Positions 19,401 through 29,900 of a stretch of DNA of 64,000 bases are shown here, piece after piece. The notes under the pieces are model-generated. The model was not told where the DNA came from. It worked only from the letters and a program-made list of their open reading frames with translations, and ran no database searches. The stretch covers positions 682,001-746,000 of the forward strand of contig NZ_OZ038525.1 in NCBI RefSeq assembly GCF_964036645.1, in the 5' to 3' direction. The translations under genes were made by a program, and so were the position numbers. The DNA is from Tenacibaculum sp. 190524A02b (lineage in GTDB: Bacteria > Bacteroidota > Bacteroidia > Flavobacteriales > Flavobacteriaceae). Numbering within the stretch: position 1 is the stretch's first letter; every line of letters begins with the position of its first letter.

Positions 19401-22400
19401 AACTTCAACACCAGAAGGCGGAAGTAAGTCTCATAGGTATGCTACCCCTGGAACTTACACCGTTAAAATTTCCGGAACAATAGGACAATTGTATGCAAAT
19501 AACCGTCCAGAGGCAGATAAAATGTATACTGTAGAGCAATGGGGAGCATCGAAATGGACCTCATTTCGAAGAGCTTTTTCGGGAGCAGACAATGTAGTAA
19601 TTAATGCTACAGATATGCCAGACTTATCTAATGTAACTAGTTTTGAAGATGCTTTTAATAACTGTAAAAAGCTAGTGGATAATGGAGGACAAATCAAAAA
19701 CTGGAACGTAAGTAACATCGAGAATTTCACGAGTGCTTTTAAAGGGTCGAGTTTATTTGATGTTGATTTGGGAAATTGGGATTTAAGCAGTGCTACAAAT
19801 TTAGGGAGTATGTTAAATGGTACAGGATTATCTGTAGTCAATTACGATGCTACCTTACAAGGTTGGGTTACCAATCCAAATACCCCAAATGATAAGGCTT
19901 TAGGGGCTAGTGGTTTGCAATATTGTTTTGCCGAACCAGCAAAAATTATTTTAGAGCTAAATAAAAATTGGACAATAAATGATGCTGGTTTAGGATGTGC
20001 TAGTGCTGATTTTTTTATCACCACTTGGCAAACTACTTCAGCTAACGAAAGTATTACCGTTCCTACTACAGGTTCAGGTTACAATTATACAGTGGATTGG
20101 GGAGATGGTTCTTTTGAAACGAATATTACAGGAAACGCTGCACATGAATATACAGCACCAGGGTCATATAAAGTGAAAATTTCAGGAGATTTCCCAAGGA
20201 TTTATTTCAATAATACGGGAGATAAGGATAAAATAATTTCTATCGATCAATGGGGTAAGCAACAATGGACGAGTATGGAGCGAGCCTTTTATGGTTGTGC
20301 CAATTTAGAATCAAATGCGTCTGATGCACCAGATCTGAGTCAAGCGACATCATTAAGGTATATGTTTAGAGGGACTAGTGCATTTGTGGATAATGAGGGG
20401 GCTATGAATTCTTGGGATACAAGTACGATTACCGATATGTCTCATATGTTTGTGGACTCTATTTTTGACTTTGATATTACTGGATGGGACGTTGGTAATG
20501 TGACGAATTTCTTTAGAATGTTTGGTGGAAATACTGCTTTTAATCAAAATATTAGTAGTTGGAATATTGGTGAACATGTTACTGGGACTATTGATATGGC
20601 TGCAATGTTTCTAGGTGCTGAAAAATTTAATCAACCCATTGGAAATTGGGATGTAAGCAAGGTACGAAGCATGGATGGTATGTTTTCTGAAACTAAAGCT
20701 TTCAACCAATCATTAGCAAATTGGGATGTAAGTAAGGTGAGTGGATTTATCAGCATGTTTGAAGACGCTGAAGCTTTTGATCAAAGTTTAGGTACTTGGG
20801 ATATCAGTAGTGCTATCAATATGGGGGATATGTTTAAAAATTCGGCACTAACAACTGATAATTACGATACCACTTTAATTGGTTGGGCTACTTTGGAAAA
20901 TACAGAAACACAAATCCCTTCAGGTATTACTTTAAATTTAGGAACACTTCAGCATTGTTTAGGAGAAGTAGCAAAAAATAAATTAACAAGTACTCCTTAC
21001 CATTGGAACATTAGAGATGGAGGATCGAGCTGTACGGCCGATTATTTTATCACCACTTGGGAAACCACTGTAGCAAATGAAAGTATTGCCATTCCCACTA
21101 CAGGAACGGGATACAACTATGTGGTAGATTGGGGAGATGGCTCTTTTGATAGTAATGTTACAGGAAATGCAACCCATACCTATACAACTGCAGGCACACA
21201 TACCATAAAAATACTAGGAGATTTTCCAAGAATCTATTTCAATAATACTGGCGATAAAGATAAAATCATTGCTATTGAACAATGGGGGAGACAACAATGG
21301 ACTTCTATGCATTCCGCATTTAGAGGCTGTACTAATTTGGTGCTAAATGCCGATGATACTCCTGATTTTAGTAAACCTACTTTGTTTAATATACATCAAA
21401 TGTTTCAAGGAGCTACCAATTTAGTAGACATAAAAGATAAAATGAACGATTGGAATGTAAGCAATGTTCAAAATATGTTTGCCACGTTTGCTGGTTGTAG
21501 TGAATTCAATGAAGATATTAGTTCTTGGCAAGTAGGTAATGTTAGAACTTTCTTACAAACTTTTGTAGATGCTAGCAAATTCAATCAAAATATTAGTGGA
21601 TGGGATACTGGTAGTGCTACTATAATGGCTACGATGTTTACAAGAGCATCCGCATTTAATCAAGATATTGGTGGATGGGATGTTTCTAAAGTACAGAGAA
21701 TGGATAATATGTTTAATGCTGCTACAGAGTTCAATCAAGATTTAAGTAGTTGGGATATAAGTAGCTTAGGAACACATCCAATGCAGACACTAACTGCTGA
21801 AAATATGTTTAAGGGAGCTACTAAGTTTAGTAATGAAAACTATGATAAGTTACTTGTCGGTTGGGCTAGATTAGATACAGGTGAAACTAGTATTCCAAGT
21901 AATGTAATCTTAAATGCCAATGCTAATACGTATTGTTTTGGAGGAAATGCTAGAAACACATTAATAGCAACTCCTTATAATTGGACTATTACAGATGGAG
22001 GTATGAATTGTGATTTTACTAATGCTTTTATCACTACTTGGCAAACCACTACAGCTAATGAAAGTATTACGATTCCAACTACTGGAATAGGGTATAGCTA
22101 TGCTGTAGATTGGGGAGATGGAACCATTGAAGGTGGTTTTACAGGTAATGCTACACATGAATATGCTACTGCAGGAATATACATGGTGAAAATAACTGGA
22201 GACTTTCCAAGAATATTCTTTCATGGTACAGGTGATAAAGATAAAATAGTAGCTATTGACCAATGGGGGGCGCAAGAATGGACCTCAATGGACAAAGCTT
22301 TTTGGGGATGTATAAATCTAGAGGTCAAAGCACCAGATGCACCAGATTTATCTATGGTAACTTCACTTCGCATGATGTTTAGGGATTGTAGTTCGTTAGA

Positions 22401-25400
22401 TAAAAACTTTAAAGTTGATTTTTCAGGTTGGGATATCAGTGGTGTTGAAAATTTTGCATTTACATTTTCTGCTGCAACGGCATTTAATAGTAGTAGTATA
22501 TCTGGTTGGAATGTAGGTAATGTAAGTAATTTCATTTATATGTTCCAAGGAGCTTCGGCTTTTAATCAGGATATTAGTAATTGGAATATCGGAGAAAACG
22601 TTACTGGTGATATTAATATGTTTTCGATGTTTATTACAGCAAGAGATTTTAATCAGCCTATTGGAAATTGGGACGTTAGTAAAGTTTCAAATGCAGGGAT
22701 GATACTTCGTCAATGTGCTAGTTTTGATCAAGATTTAAGTCAATGGGATATTAGTAATATGACTAATATGTCAGATATGTTTCAGAATACTAAACTCTCT
22801 ACAGAAAATTATGATGCTACCTTAATAGGCTGGGCTACCCAAGAAGCTGGAGAAGAAATACCCGTAGGGATTACCTTTGATGGAGGAAATAGTAATTATT
22901 GTTTAGGAGGTGAAGCCAGAAATATATTAACATCGACACCATATAACTGGACCATTACAGACGCTGGTATAGCTTGTGATTTTACTAATGCATTTATTAC
23001 CACTTGGGAAACCACTACTGCAAATGAAAGTATTGCCATTCCAACCGCTGGAAATGGATACAACTATATAGTAGATTGGGGAGATGGAACTATTGAGAGT
23101 GGATTTACTGGAAATGCTACGCATGAATATGTAACATCAGGAACGCATACTGTAAAAATACTAGGAAACTTTCCAAGGATACATTTTAACAGTACAGGAG
23201 ATCAAGACAAAATAAAATCTATAGAGCAATGGGGTACACAAGAATGGAAGTCTATGGAAGATGCCTTTAGAGGTTGCGAATTTTTGGAAATCAATGCAAC
23301 AGATAGTCCAAACTTATCACAGGTAACTAATATGAGTTTTATGTTTACTGCTTGTAAAGCAATCGGAGCAGCAGACTTCTCAAGTTGGGATACGTCAAAT
23401 GTAACCAATATGAGTTGGATGTTTTACCTTTCACGTTTTAATGGAAATATTTCAACGTGGAATGTGGGTAAAGTAACTTCTTTTAAATCAATGTTTAGAT
23501 CTGCTTCACGTTTTAATCAGGATATCTCTCAATGGAATATTGGAGAATTTGTTACTGGCTTTATTGATATGTCTGAAATGTTTAAATCAGCTAGTAAATT
23601 TAATCAATCTTTAAATACATGGGATGTTAGTAAAGTAGATCGTACACACTTTATGTTTCAAAATGCATTCAAGTACAATCAACCTATGGATAATTGGAAT
23701 GTTGCGAGTGTAAAGTTTATGAACGGAATGTTTGATGGTGCTCGCGATTTTAATCAAGAGCTATCTAGTTGGGATATAAGTAGTGTTACCACTATGGTTG
23801 ACATGCTTACTGGTACTGGAATAACACAAGAAAATTACGATACTACCTTAATTGGTTGGGCTACTTTAGAAGCAGGAGAAATAGGGATTCCGGTTAATTT
23901 AAGGTTTGATGCTAGTGCCACCTATTGCTTAGCTGAAAGTGCAAGAAGTTCCTTGATATCGTCACCTTATAACTGGACTATTACTGACGGAGGTCAAAAT
24001 TGTGATTTTACGAATGCTTTTATTTATACATGGCAAACCAATACAGCTAATGAGACAATAACCATTCCTACAGCTTCTGGTTCAGTTTACGATTATGTAG
24101 TAGATTGGGGAGATGGTACTATTAAAGGATACACAAGAGAAGCTTCTCACAGTTATGCTACTCCTGGAGTACAAACAATTAAAATTATAGGACAATTTCC
24201 AAAAATATTTTTCTTTGGTTCAGATATTAGAGAAAACCTTTTAACTATAGAGCAATGGGGAACACAACAATGGACTTCAATGGGATCTGCTTTTAATGGT
24301 TGTATTAATTTAAAGCTAAATGCTGATGATGTTCCTGATTTATCTTTAGTAACTAGCTTGAGAGGAATGTTCAAAGGATGTACCAATTTAGAAGACTTAA
24401 AAGATAAAATGAATAACTGGGATGTTAGTAAAATAACTAGTATAAGTCAAACTTTTGCAGAGTGTTCTTTATTTAATGAAAATATAGGAGATTGGGAATT
24501 TACGGTTCTTGATAATCTTTCCGGAACTTTTAAAGAAGCGACTTCATTTAACCAAAATATAGCTAATTGGAATGTTAGTACAGCTGATGACTTTAGTGAT
24601 ACATTTTCAGGAGCTACAGCTTTTAACCAACCCATAGGAAATTGGACTTTAGGTACTGTTGATTATATGGATGGGTTCTTTAGAAACGCAACGGCTTTTA
24701 ACCAAGATTTAAGTGGTTGGGATATGAGTAGCGTATATGATATTCATGATATGTTTGAAGGAGCTTCTTCATTTAATCAAGATCTTTCTGCATGGGATAT
24801 AAGTAAAGTAGAAGCGTTTGACGATTTTTTTATAGGAACAGTGATATCACAAGAAAACTATGATAAAACATTAATTGGCTGGGCTACAATAGAAGCAGGA
24901 GAAACTGCAATTCCAGCGAATTTGAAATTAAATGCAGATGTTACATACTGTTTGTCTGAAAGTGCTAGAAATACGTTAGCATCGGCTCCTTATAATTGGA
25001 CGATTACCGATGGAGGTAAAGATTGTAACAACACAGCTATATGGTCTGGTGCTAACGGAACAGTTTGGATAGATTCAGGAAACTGGTCTAGTAATAACAT
25101 ACCATTAACTACAAATGATATAATTATTCAGGATGTTACTAATCAGCCAGTAATTGGTTCAGGAGTTGTTGCTGAAATAAATGATTTAACCATTGAGACA
25201 TTAGCAGATTTTGATATTTCAGATAATGGGGCAGTAATTGTTAATGGAAATTTAACCACCAATGAAACTATTGGTATTACTTCTTCAGTGAATACAAGTG
25301 GAACGTTAATCGTTAAAGGAACGGCTAATGGAAATGTTACTTATGAACGTACTGGATTGGTTGGTAATAAGTGGAGTATAATTACTGCGCCAGTTTCAGG

Positions 25401-26646
25401 ACAAAGTATAAAAGAATTTATAGAAAATTCAACAAATGGAATTCGAGTAAATAACACAGTAACACCTAAACGCTATGCAGTAGCATATTATGATGATACC
25501 AAAGCAGTAGGTACAAAATGGACGTATTATACAGCAGATGATATTCAAACCAGTTCCTTAACTTTTGAGCAAGGAAAAGGATATATCATTTCAAGAGCAA
25601 TGGACGGAAGTGTAAAGTTTACAGGAACATTAGAAACGGAAGATGTATCAGTTAGTGTAAATGCCGATCAATGGAATTCAGTAGGAAATCCATATACAGC
25701 TTATATGCCAATAAACACCAATGGTAATGCAAACTTTATTCAAGCCAACTTTGATAAGTTCAGTTCAGCTAATGTAGGAGTTTATATTTGGGATGTTACG
25801 CAAAACAAATATGTGGCCAAGACTTTAGTAGGAGATACTTCTGCATTAACAGTAGGTCAAGGTTTCTTTGTAAAAACTACGGATGGAGTTTCATCTATAA
25901 ACTTTAAAGAGGTACAGCGTTTATCAGACCCTACAGATGTAAAAGTATTCTCAAGAAAAGAAGCTTATCCAAGTATTCAAGTACAAGTAACACAAGGAGC
26001 TATTACAGTAGACACCAATATTAAATATATGGATAATGCAACTGAAGGTTTAGATCCAGGGTATGATGTAGGGAATTTTGGAGGTGCAGCATTTGATGTG
26101 TATACTAGGTTAGTGTCAGGAATAAATACACAAAACTTTACCTTACAATCTTTACCAAATGCTAATTATGAAAGTATGGTAATCCCATTAGGAATAACTT
26201 CAAAAGCAGGAGAGGAGGTAAGTATAACAATGAATGTAGACAACTTACCAGTTGGAGTAGAAGTGTATTTAGAAGATAGAAAACTAGGTGTAGAAACTAA
26301 ATTGAGTGATGCAAAAGCAGTATACAATGTAACTTTCAAAACGAAAACAGAAGGAATAGGACGTTTCTTTATTCATACCAAATCAGCTTCTTTAAATGTA
26401 CCAGAAGTTGAGGTAAAATATATAAATATTTATACAACAACTAACAAAAGTGTAATAATTGAAGATGTCAATGGAGAAGATTTTACAGTAGAAATATTCA
26501 ATACATTAGGATCAAAAGTGATAGAAGATAATTATAAAGGAGCGGTTAAAACCTCAATAAACGTAGCTGAATTATCATCAGGAGCTTATATAGTTAAGTT
26601 AGTTTCAGAGAAACAAACCATAACAAAAAAAATAATTATAGAATAA
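16480..26646 (+). CDS. Giant BspA/DUF285-repeat cell-surface protein with T9SS sorting domain
   Basis: A 3388-residue exported protein. After a signal peptide (1-19, ending GVNAQ) come nine large units of about 235-345 residues (see the repeat entry). Each has a PKD-like start (TTWxTTxANESIxIPTT, then VDWGDG), a linker with IEQWG.QQWTSM.xAFxGC, a run of BspA/DUF285 motifs of about 25 residues (NWDVSKVxxMxxMFxxAxxFNQxIxxW), and a Cys-bearing end (YNWTITDGG..C). Residues about 2850-3388 form the C-terminal module shared with three other proteins here, ending in a T9SS type A sorting domain (GAYIVKLVSEKQTITKKIIIE). It is predicted to be secreted by T9SS and fixed to the surface, acting as an adhesin or binding protein; the ligand is unknown. 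The frame is intact over 10.2 kb. Confidence 0.93.
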   Translation: MKHIYFTFFLFGFLFGVNAQDTSTSFRIKIKTDSPNETFTIPTHVNETYDYSVKWRDNYRSGGLDIIVSFIDGYTGNATNTYREPGEYTISIKGNFPRIFFSNAGDTQKVLSIEQWGDNQWTNMTEAFNGCTNMVVNATDTPGLSLCTSLKGMFRECVSLEDNGNAIDDWNVSTIQDFREMFYAAVNFDQNLGKWDISNALSMDNMFQNVALSTSNYDATLTGWASLGINGNLKSNVVFNGGNSTYCASRLTRRFLTDPAEFNWTIIDGGEVCEEDKFITTWQTTIPNETITIPTTGSGYNYNVIWGDGLISKNITGNATHTYETPGIHQIEIYGDFPRIHFNNGGNKNNILSIEQWGNIQWTSMEAAFRGCTNLVINATDNPNLSNATSLANMFRDCFNLEGSNLSNWNVSTITKMNGMLLSADKFNGNISSWDVGSVDNFQFMFAGADIFNQDISGWKIGERVSGDISMERMFSFATTFNKPVEGWDMSKVTNLSQMFNGASKFNQSLSNWNVSNVTKMKGLFSGASIFNQSLGNWNIQSVSDMTNMLNNTDISVENYEATLLGWATLEAGEAQIPTNVTFSGGNSTYCDKSARNILTRAPKNWTITDGGQVCPEEEKFITTWTVTGGDLSIPIYMFGSSNDYTVDWGDGTIESDFTGDTTHTYATAGTYTVKIYGDFSQLYFFNRIGKEKIRSIEQWGTNKWTGLDFSFYGCSNLELNADDVPDLSQATSIGFMFQNASSLTDAKDKLKDWNVSTIKEFNGAFQGASSFNRNISGWNMQAAENISLMFAQNSAFNQPIGTWVFNNLTQCEGVFWGATSFNQNLSNWDVSKVEIFSIMFKGATAFDQSLASWDISAVNGINGSFGMDNMFENAGLSTDNYDATLFGWATLDAGETQIPSDITFHGGNSNYCVGASVRQSLINNFKWIITDGDIVCDEEDKFISTWKTTSNNESIQIRTTGGGSSFAIDWGDGTSTPEGGSKSHRYATPGTYTVKISGTIGQLYANNRPEADKMYTVEQWGASKWTSFRRAFSGADNVVINATDMPDLSNVTSFEDAFNNCKKLVDNGGQIKNWNVSNIENFTSAFKGSSLFDVDLGNWDLSSATNLGSMLNGTGLSVVNYDATLQGWVTNPNTPNDKALGASGLQYCFAEPAKIILELNKNWTINDAGLGCASADFFITTWQTTSANESITVPTTGSGYNYTVDWGDGSFETNITGNAAHEYTAPGSYKVKISGDFPRIYFNNTGDKDKIISIDQWGKQQWTSMERAFYGCANLESNASDAPDLSQATSLRYMFRGTSAFVDNEGAMNSWDTSTITDMSHMFVDSIFDFDITGWDVGNVTNFFRMFGGNTAFNQNISSWNIGEHVTGTIDMAAMFLGAEKFNQPIGNWDVSKVRSMDGMFSETKAFNQSLANWDVSKVSGFISMFEDAEAFDQSLGTWDISSAINMGDMFKNSALTTDNYDTTLIGWATLENTETQIPSGITLNLGTLQHCLGEVAKNKLTSTPYHWNIRDGGSSCTADYFITTWETTVANESIAIPTTGTGYNYVVDWGDGSFDSNVTGNATHTYTTAGTHTIKILGDFPRIYFNNTGDKDKIIAIEQWGRQQWTSMHSAFRGCTNLVLNADDTPDFSKPTLFNIHQMFQGATNLVDIKDKMNDWNVSNVQNMFATFAGCSEFNEDISSWQVGNVRTFLQTFVDASKFNQNISGWDTGSATIMATMFTRASAFNQDIGGWDVSKVQRMDNMFNAATEFNQDLSSWDISSLGTHPMQTLTAENMFKGATKFSNENYDKLLVGWARLDTGETSIPSNVILNANANTYCFGGNARNTLIATPYNWTITDGGMNCDFTNAFITTWQTTTANESITIPTTGIGYSYAVDWGDGTIEGGFTGNATHEYATAGIYMVKITGDFPRIFFHGTGDKDKIVAIDQWGAQEWTSMDKAFWGCINLEVKAPDAPDLSMVTSLRMMFRDCSSLDKNFKVDFSGWDISGVENFAFTFSAATAFNSSSISGWNVGNVSNFIYMFQGASAFNQDISNWNIGENVTGDINMFSMFITARDFNQPIGNWDVSKVSNAGMILRQCASFDQDLSQWDISNMTNMSDMFQNTKLSTENYDATLIGWATQEAGEEIPVGITFDGGNSNYCLGGEARNILTSTPYNWTITDAGIACDFTNAFITTWETTTANESIAIPTAGNGYNYIVDWGDGTIESGFTGNATHEYVTSGTHTVKILGNFPRIHFNSTGDQDKIKSIEQWGTQEWKSMEDAFRGCEFLEINATDSPNLSQVTNMSFMFTACKAIGAADFSSWDTSNVTNMSWMFYLSRFNGNISTWNVGKVTSFKSMFRSASRFNQDISQWNIGEFVTGFIDMSEMFKSASKFNQSLNTWDVSKVDRTHFMFQNAFKYNQPMDNWNVASVKFMNGMFDGARDFNQELSSWDISSVTTMVDMLTGTGITQENYDTTLIGWATLEAGEIGIPVNLRFDASATYCLAESARSSLISSPYNWTITDGGQNCDFTNAFIYTWQTNTANETITIPTASGSVYDYVVDWGDGTIKGYTREASHSYATPGVQTIKIIGQFPKIFFFGSDIRENLLTIEQWGTQQWTSMGSAFNGCINLKLNADDVPDLSLVTSLRGMFKGCTNLEDLKDKMNNWDVSKITSISQTFAECSLFNENIGDWEFTVLDNLSGTFKEATSFNQNIANWNVSTADDFSDTFSGATAFNQPIGNWTLGTVDYMDGFFRNATAFNQDLSGWDMSSVYDIHDMFEGASSFNQDLSAWDISKVEAFDDFFIGTVISQENYDKTLIGWATIEAGETAIPANLKLNADVTYCLSESARNTLASAPYNWTITDGGKDCNNTAIWSGANGTVWIDSGNWSSNNIPLTTNDIIIQDVTNQPVIGSGVVAEINDLTIETLADFDISDNGAVIVNGNLTTNETIGITSSVNTSGTLIVKGTANGNVTYERTGLVGNKWSIITAPVSGQSIKEFIENSTNGIRVNNTVTPKRYAVAYYDDTKAVGTKWTYYTADDIQTSSLTFEQGKGYIISRAMDGSVKFTGTLETEDVSVSVNADQWNSVGNPYTAYMPINTNGNANFIQANFDKFSSANVGVYIWDVTQNKYVAKTLVGDTSALTVGQGFFVKTTDGVSSINFKEVQRLSDPTDVKVFSRKEAYPSIQVQVTQGAITVDTNIKYMDNATEGLDPGYDVGNFGGAAFDVYTRLVSGINTQNFTLQSLPNANYESMVIPLGITSKAGEEVSITMNVDNLPVGVEVYLEDRKLGVETKLSDAKAVYNVTFKTKTEGIGRFFIHTKSASLNVPEVEVKYINIYTTTNKSVIIEDVNGEDFTVEIFNTLGSKVIEDNYKGAVKTSINVAELSSGAYIVKLVSEKQTITKKIIIE
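17308..25030 (+). repeat. Array of eight complete ~1-kb BspA-type coding repeats (a ninth degenerate unit precedes it)
   Basis: The units start with a conserved FITTW-like segment at about 17308, 18338, 19303, 20008, 21043, 22024, 22990 and 24016. The steps are 705-1035 bp. The first unit (about 16540-17300) is divergent, with VKWRDN in place of VDWGDG. Units 5-8 are the most alike in protein sequence but clearly different at synonymous sites, so the array is not freshly duplicated. Confidence 0.85.
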
Positions 26647-26983
26647 TTACGTTGTACTAATTATACAAATTCTGATTTAAATTGATCTTAAATAAAATAA
26701 TCTATTTTAAAACGTTAAGATAAAAGAGATGGTTATTATTTAATAATTAAAAATTTATAAAATAGAGGATTAAACTTTATTAAAAGTAAATAACTACTAT
26801 ATATAGAAGAAAAGTCAAGATACCTAGTGTCTTGGCTTTTTACTTGTTGTAAAAGTATAGTGTTTTGTAATGTATGTTGTTGTAAAGTAATGAGTTAAAT
26901 TAATTTTTTTTCCAAAAAAAGTAGGGTAAATGTTGATTTAAAAGTTTTATACTATGAAATTTTATTTTAACAAAGACAACATT
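26647..26983. other. Intergenic region between the BspA-like and hydrolase genes
   Basis: It contains one intrinsic terminator (26811-26841) and, near 26865-26892, two related segments (TTGTAATGTATG and TTGTAAAGTAATG, period 15). The latter are a doubtful counterpart of the repeats seen before other giant genes. No small gene was found. Confidence 0.6.
26811..26841 (+). terminator. Intrinsic terminator after the BspA-like gene
   Basis: A 10-bp stem with one G-U pair (26811-26820 with 26830-26839, loop TACCTAGTG) is followed by T residues. Its sequence resembles the terminator at 43743. Confidence 0.8.
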
Positions 26984-29900
26984 ATGAAAATCAAAAAAGT
27001 AATAAAATTATTTAGTATTACATTTTGTTTACTCACAATAAGTATTTCATTTTCGCAAGAAAACACAATTCAAAAAATAATAGAACAGATAGATCCTGGT
27101 ACGATAGGTCAAGGAGATTGGAATGGAGATGAATACCCTATTAACAAAACAGTTAAATTACCAAGTTTACCCAACAGAGATATAAATTTAAGAGGCTATG
27201 TAACAATACCTAGAGGTGTTCAAGGTCCTTTTCCTGTAATTGTATTATTACATGGACGTCATAATATTTGTTATATAAATGAAGGCTCTGATGGGTTTCT
27301 TACAACCAATTGTGGAGATGCCTTTAATAGAGAAAGCAATGAGATTCCTAATTATCATGGTTTTAGATATATTGCAAATACTCTAGTAACACATGGTTAT
27401 GTTGTAGTAAGTATTGACTCTAATGCTATTATTGATGCTGTAGAAAGAGATAAACAATTATCAGAGAATACGAATGTTCCTCTAAAGATAAAAGATGAAG
27501 GGGCACAATTAAGAGCCGAACTAATCCAAGAGCACCTTAATTTACTCAAAGAGTTTAACGAAAATGCTACTCTAAAAGTAGCTGATGTTCCAACATTTAA
27601 TACTATGGATTTTAACAATGTAATAACCATGGGGCATTCTAGAGGAGGAGAAGGTGTAGTAAAACATTTTATTCATAATAAAAACTTAGGAAGCCCTTAT
27701 AAAATCAAAGGTGTTTTTTCTGTAGCTCCAACAAATACTAATAATTTTATTGTACCTAAAGGAATGAATTATTCAGTAATGATTCCTTATTGTGATGGAG
27801 ACCTTACGCAGGCTCCTGGAGTATGGAACTATGATAGACAAACCGAAAATTCTGATTCAAGTACTCATCAAATATTATTAATGGGAGCTAACCACAACTA
27901 TTTTAATATTATATGGACTCCAGGGAATTTTACAGCAGGAACTTCAGATGATTGGAAATCTTTGGAAGAAAATGTAGGAAATACAGGAAGTTTTTGCGGA
28001 GATCCTAATAATCGTTTTTCTCCAGAAAAACAACGTAACATACTAAATGCTTATTTACATTCTTTTATAAAAACGTATGTAGAGAAAGATTTTAGGTATT
28101 CAGATCCAATTTTTGGTATTAACAATCACATTCCAGCGTCAACACAATTAGGCAATAATGAGGTACATGTATCTTATCATGCTCCTGAAGTTAAAAGAAT
28201 GAATTTAAATATTCTTGAAAATAGTGATAAGATTGTACGAGAAGGATTAACATCTTTTAGTATTTGTGGTACAGGAGATGAAAAACACCTATGTGGTAAT
28301 TTGGATAATGATATAGACAAACGTCTTGATGATCACTATTCTCCAGAACATAAAACAGGACTACCTAGAATATTGGTATCTTGGAATGGTACTACAAACT
28401 CAAAAATAGCCTACACGGTAAGTGAAAAACAAAAAAATATAAGTTCATACACGCACTTCACACTAAGAGCAGGAGTAACTGCATTTCCTCCTTTTCAAAT
28501 TAATAGAGTAGGAGGTAATCAGAATTTTTCAATCTCTATTATAGATGATTCAGGAAAAGAAGCAAGTACAGAAGTGGCTCCTCATACTAATGCTCTTTTT
28601 CCCCCACCTGGAACTATTGGGAACATAACACCTCATAATATAGCAAATACAATAGCAATACCTTTAAGTAACTTTAATACTATTGACTTAGAAAATATTA
28701 AGAGTATAACCTTTAAGTTTGATAAAACTTCTAAAGGAGAGTTGTATTTTACAGATTTTGCCTTTACAAATTATAATGAAATTGACTTTAAAGAATGGAC
28801 AGGAAATACAAATACAGATTGGGTTGTCAACACAAATTGGAAAGATAATACTACACCATTATCAACTAATGATGTATTAATACCTAATGTAATAACTACG
28901 CCAGTTGTTGATGAAGGAAAAACAGCCAATGCAAAAAACCTAGTAATTGAGGAATCTTCAAGTTTAAATATATCTGAAGGTGGAGCTGCAATTATAGAAG
29001 CTGATTTTGTAAATAAAGGAACAGTAAATATAAGTTCTAAAGAAAATAAGAGTGGTGTATTAGTAGTAAAAGGAACTTCAAACGGAATGGTAACTTTTGA
29101 ACGCTCTGGGTTAATAGCTAATAAATGGAGTATTATTACCGTACCGGTGGTTGGTCAGTCAATAAAAAGTTTTATTGAAAACCCTGAAAATGCTATTAGA
29201 GTAAACACAACGGTAACACCTAATCGCTATGCCGTAGGGTTTTATGATGATACAAAAGTGGCAGGTTCCAAATGGACGTATTATACAGCAGATGATATTC
29301 AAACAGATGCCTTAACCTTTGAAAGAGGAAAAGGATATATTATTTCAAGAGTTACAGATGGAAGTGTTAAGTTTAAAGGAACTATTGAAACAGAAGATGT
29401 AAATATAAGTGCGCAAGAAGACAAATGGAATGCTGTAGGAAATCCATATACGGCTTATATGCCTGTAAATAATAATACAGGAACTAATTTTATACAAGAA
29501 AACCTAAGTAAGTTTAATCCAACAAATGTAGGAGTATATATTTGGGATGTAACCCAAAATAAATATGTAGCTAAAACATTGGTTGGGGAAGCTCTTTCGT
29601 TGACTGTAGGACAAGGATTCTTTGTAAAAACTAAAGAAGGAGTATCTTCTATAAGCTTTAAACAAAAACAACGTTTAACTGATGCTACTGTAGTAAGCGC
29701 ATTTTCAAGGAAAGCCATAGTACCAAGCATTCAAGTATTGGCGAAACAAGGAGATATTACAGTAGATACAAATATTAAATATTTAACCAATGGAAAGAAG
29801 GGATTAGATCCAGGGTATGATGTAGAGAATTTTGAAGGAGCTAAATTTGATATATTTACTAGATTAGTATCAGGGAGTAGTAAACAAAACTTTACCTTAC

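Noticed and set aside
22221..22535. Antisense frames of 60-160 codons inside the giant genes
   Set aside because: They mirror the repetitive coding strand, lack signal or domain features, and lie inside well-supported genes.
26865..26892. TTGTAATG/TTGTAAAG as the operator repeat of the hydrolase gene
   Set aside because: The period is 15 rather than 10-12, and no good -7 box lies 38-39 bp downstream. Such TTGTAA words are common in this AT-rich DNA.
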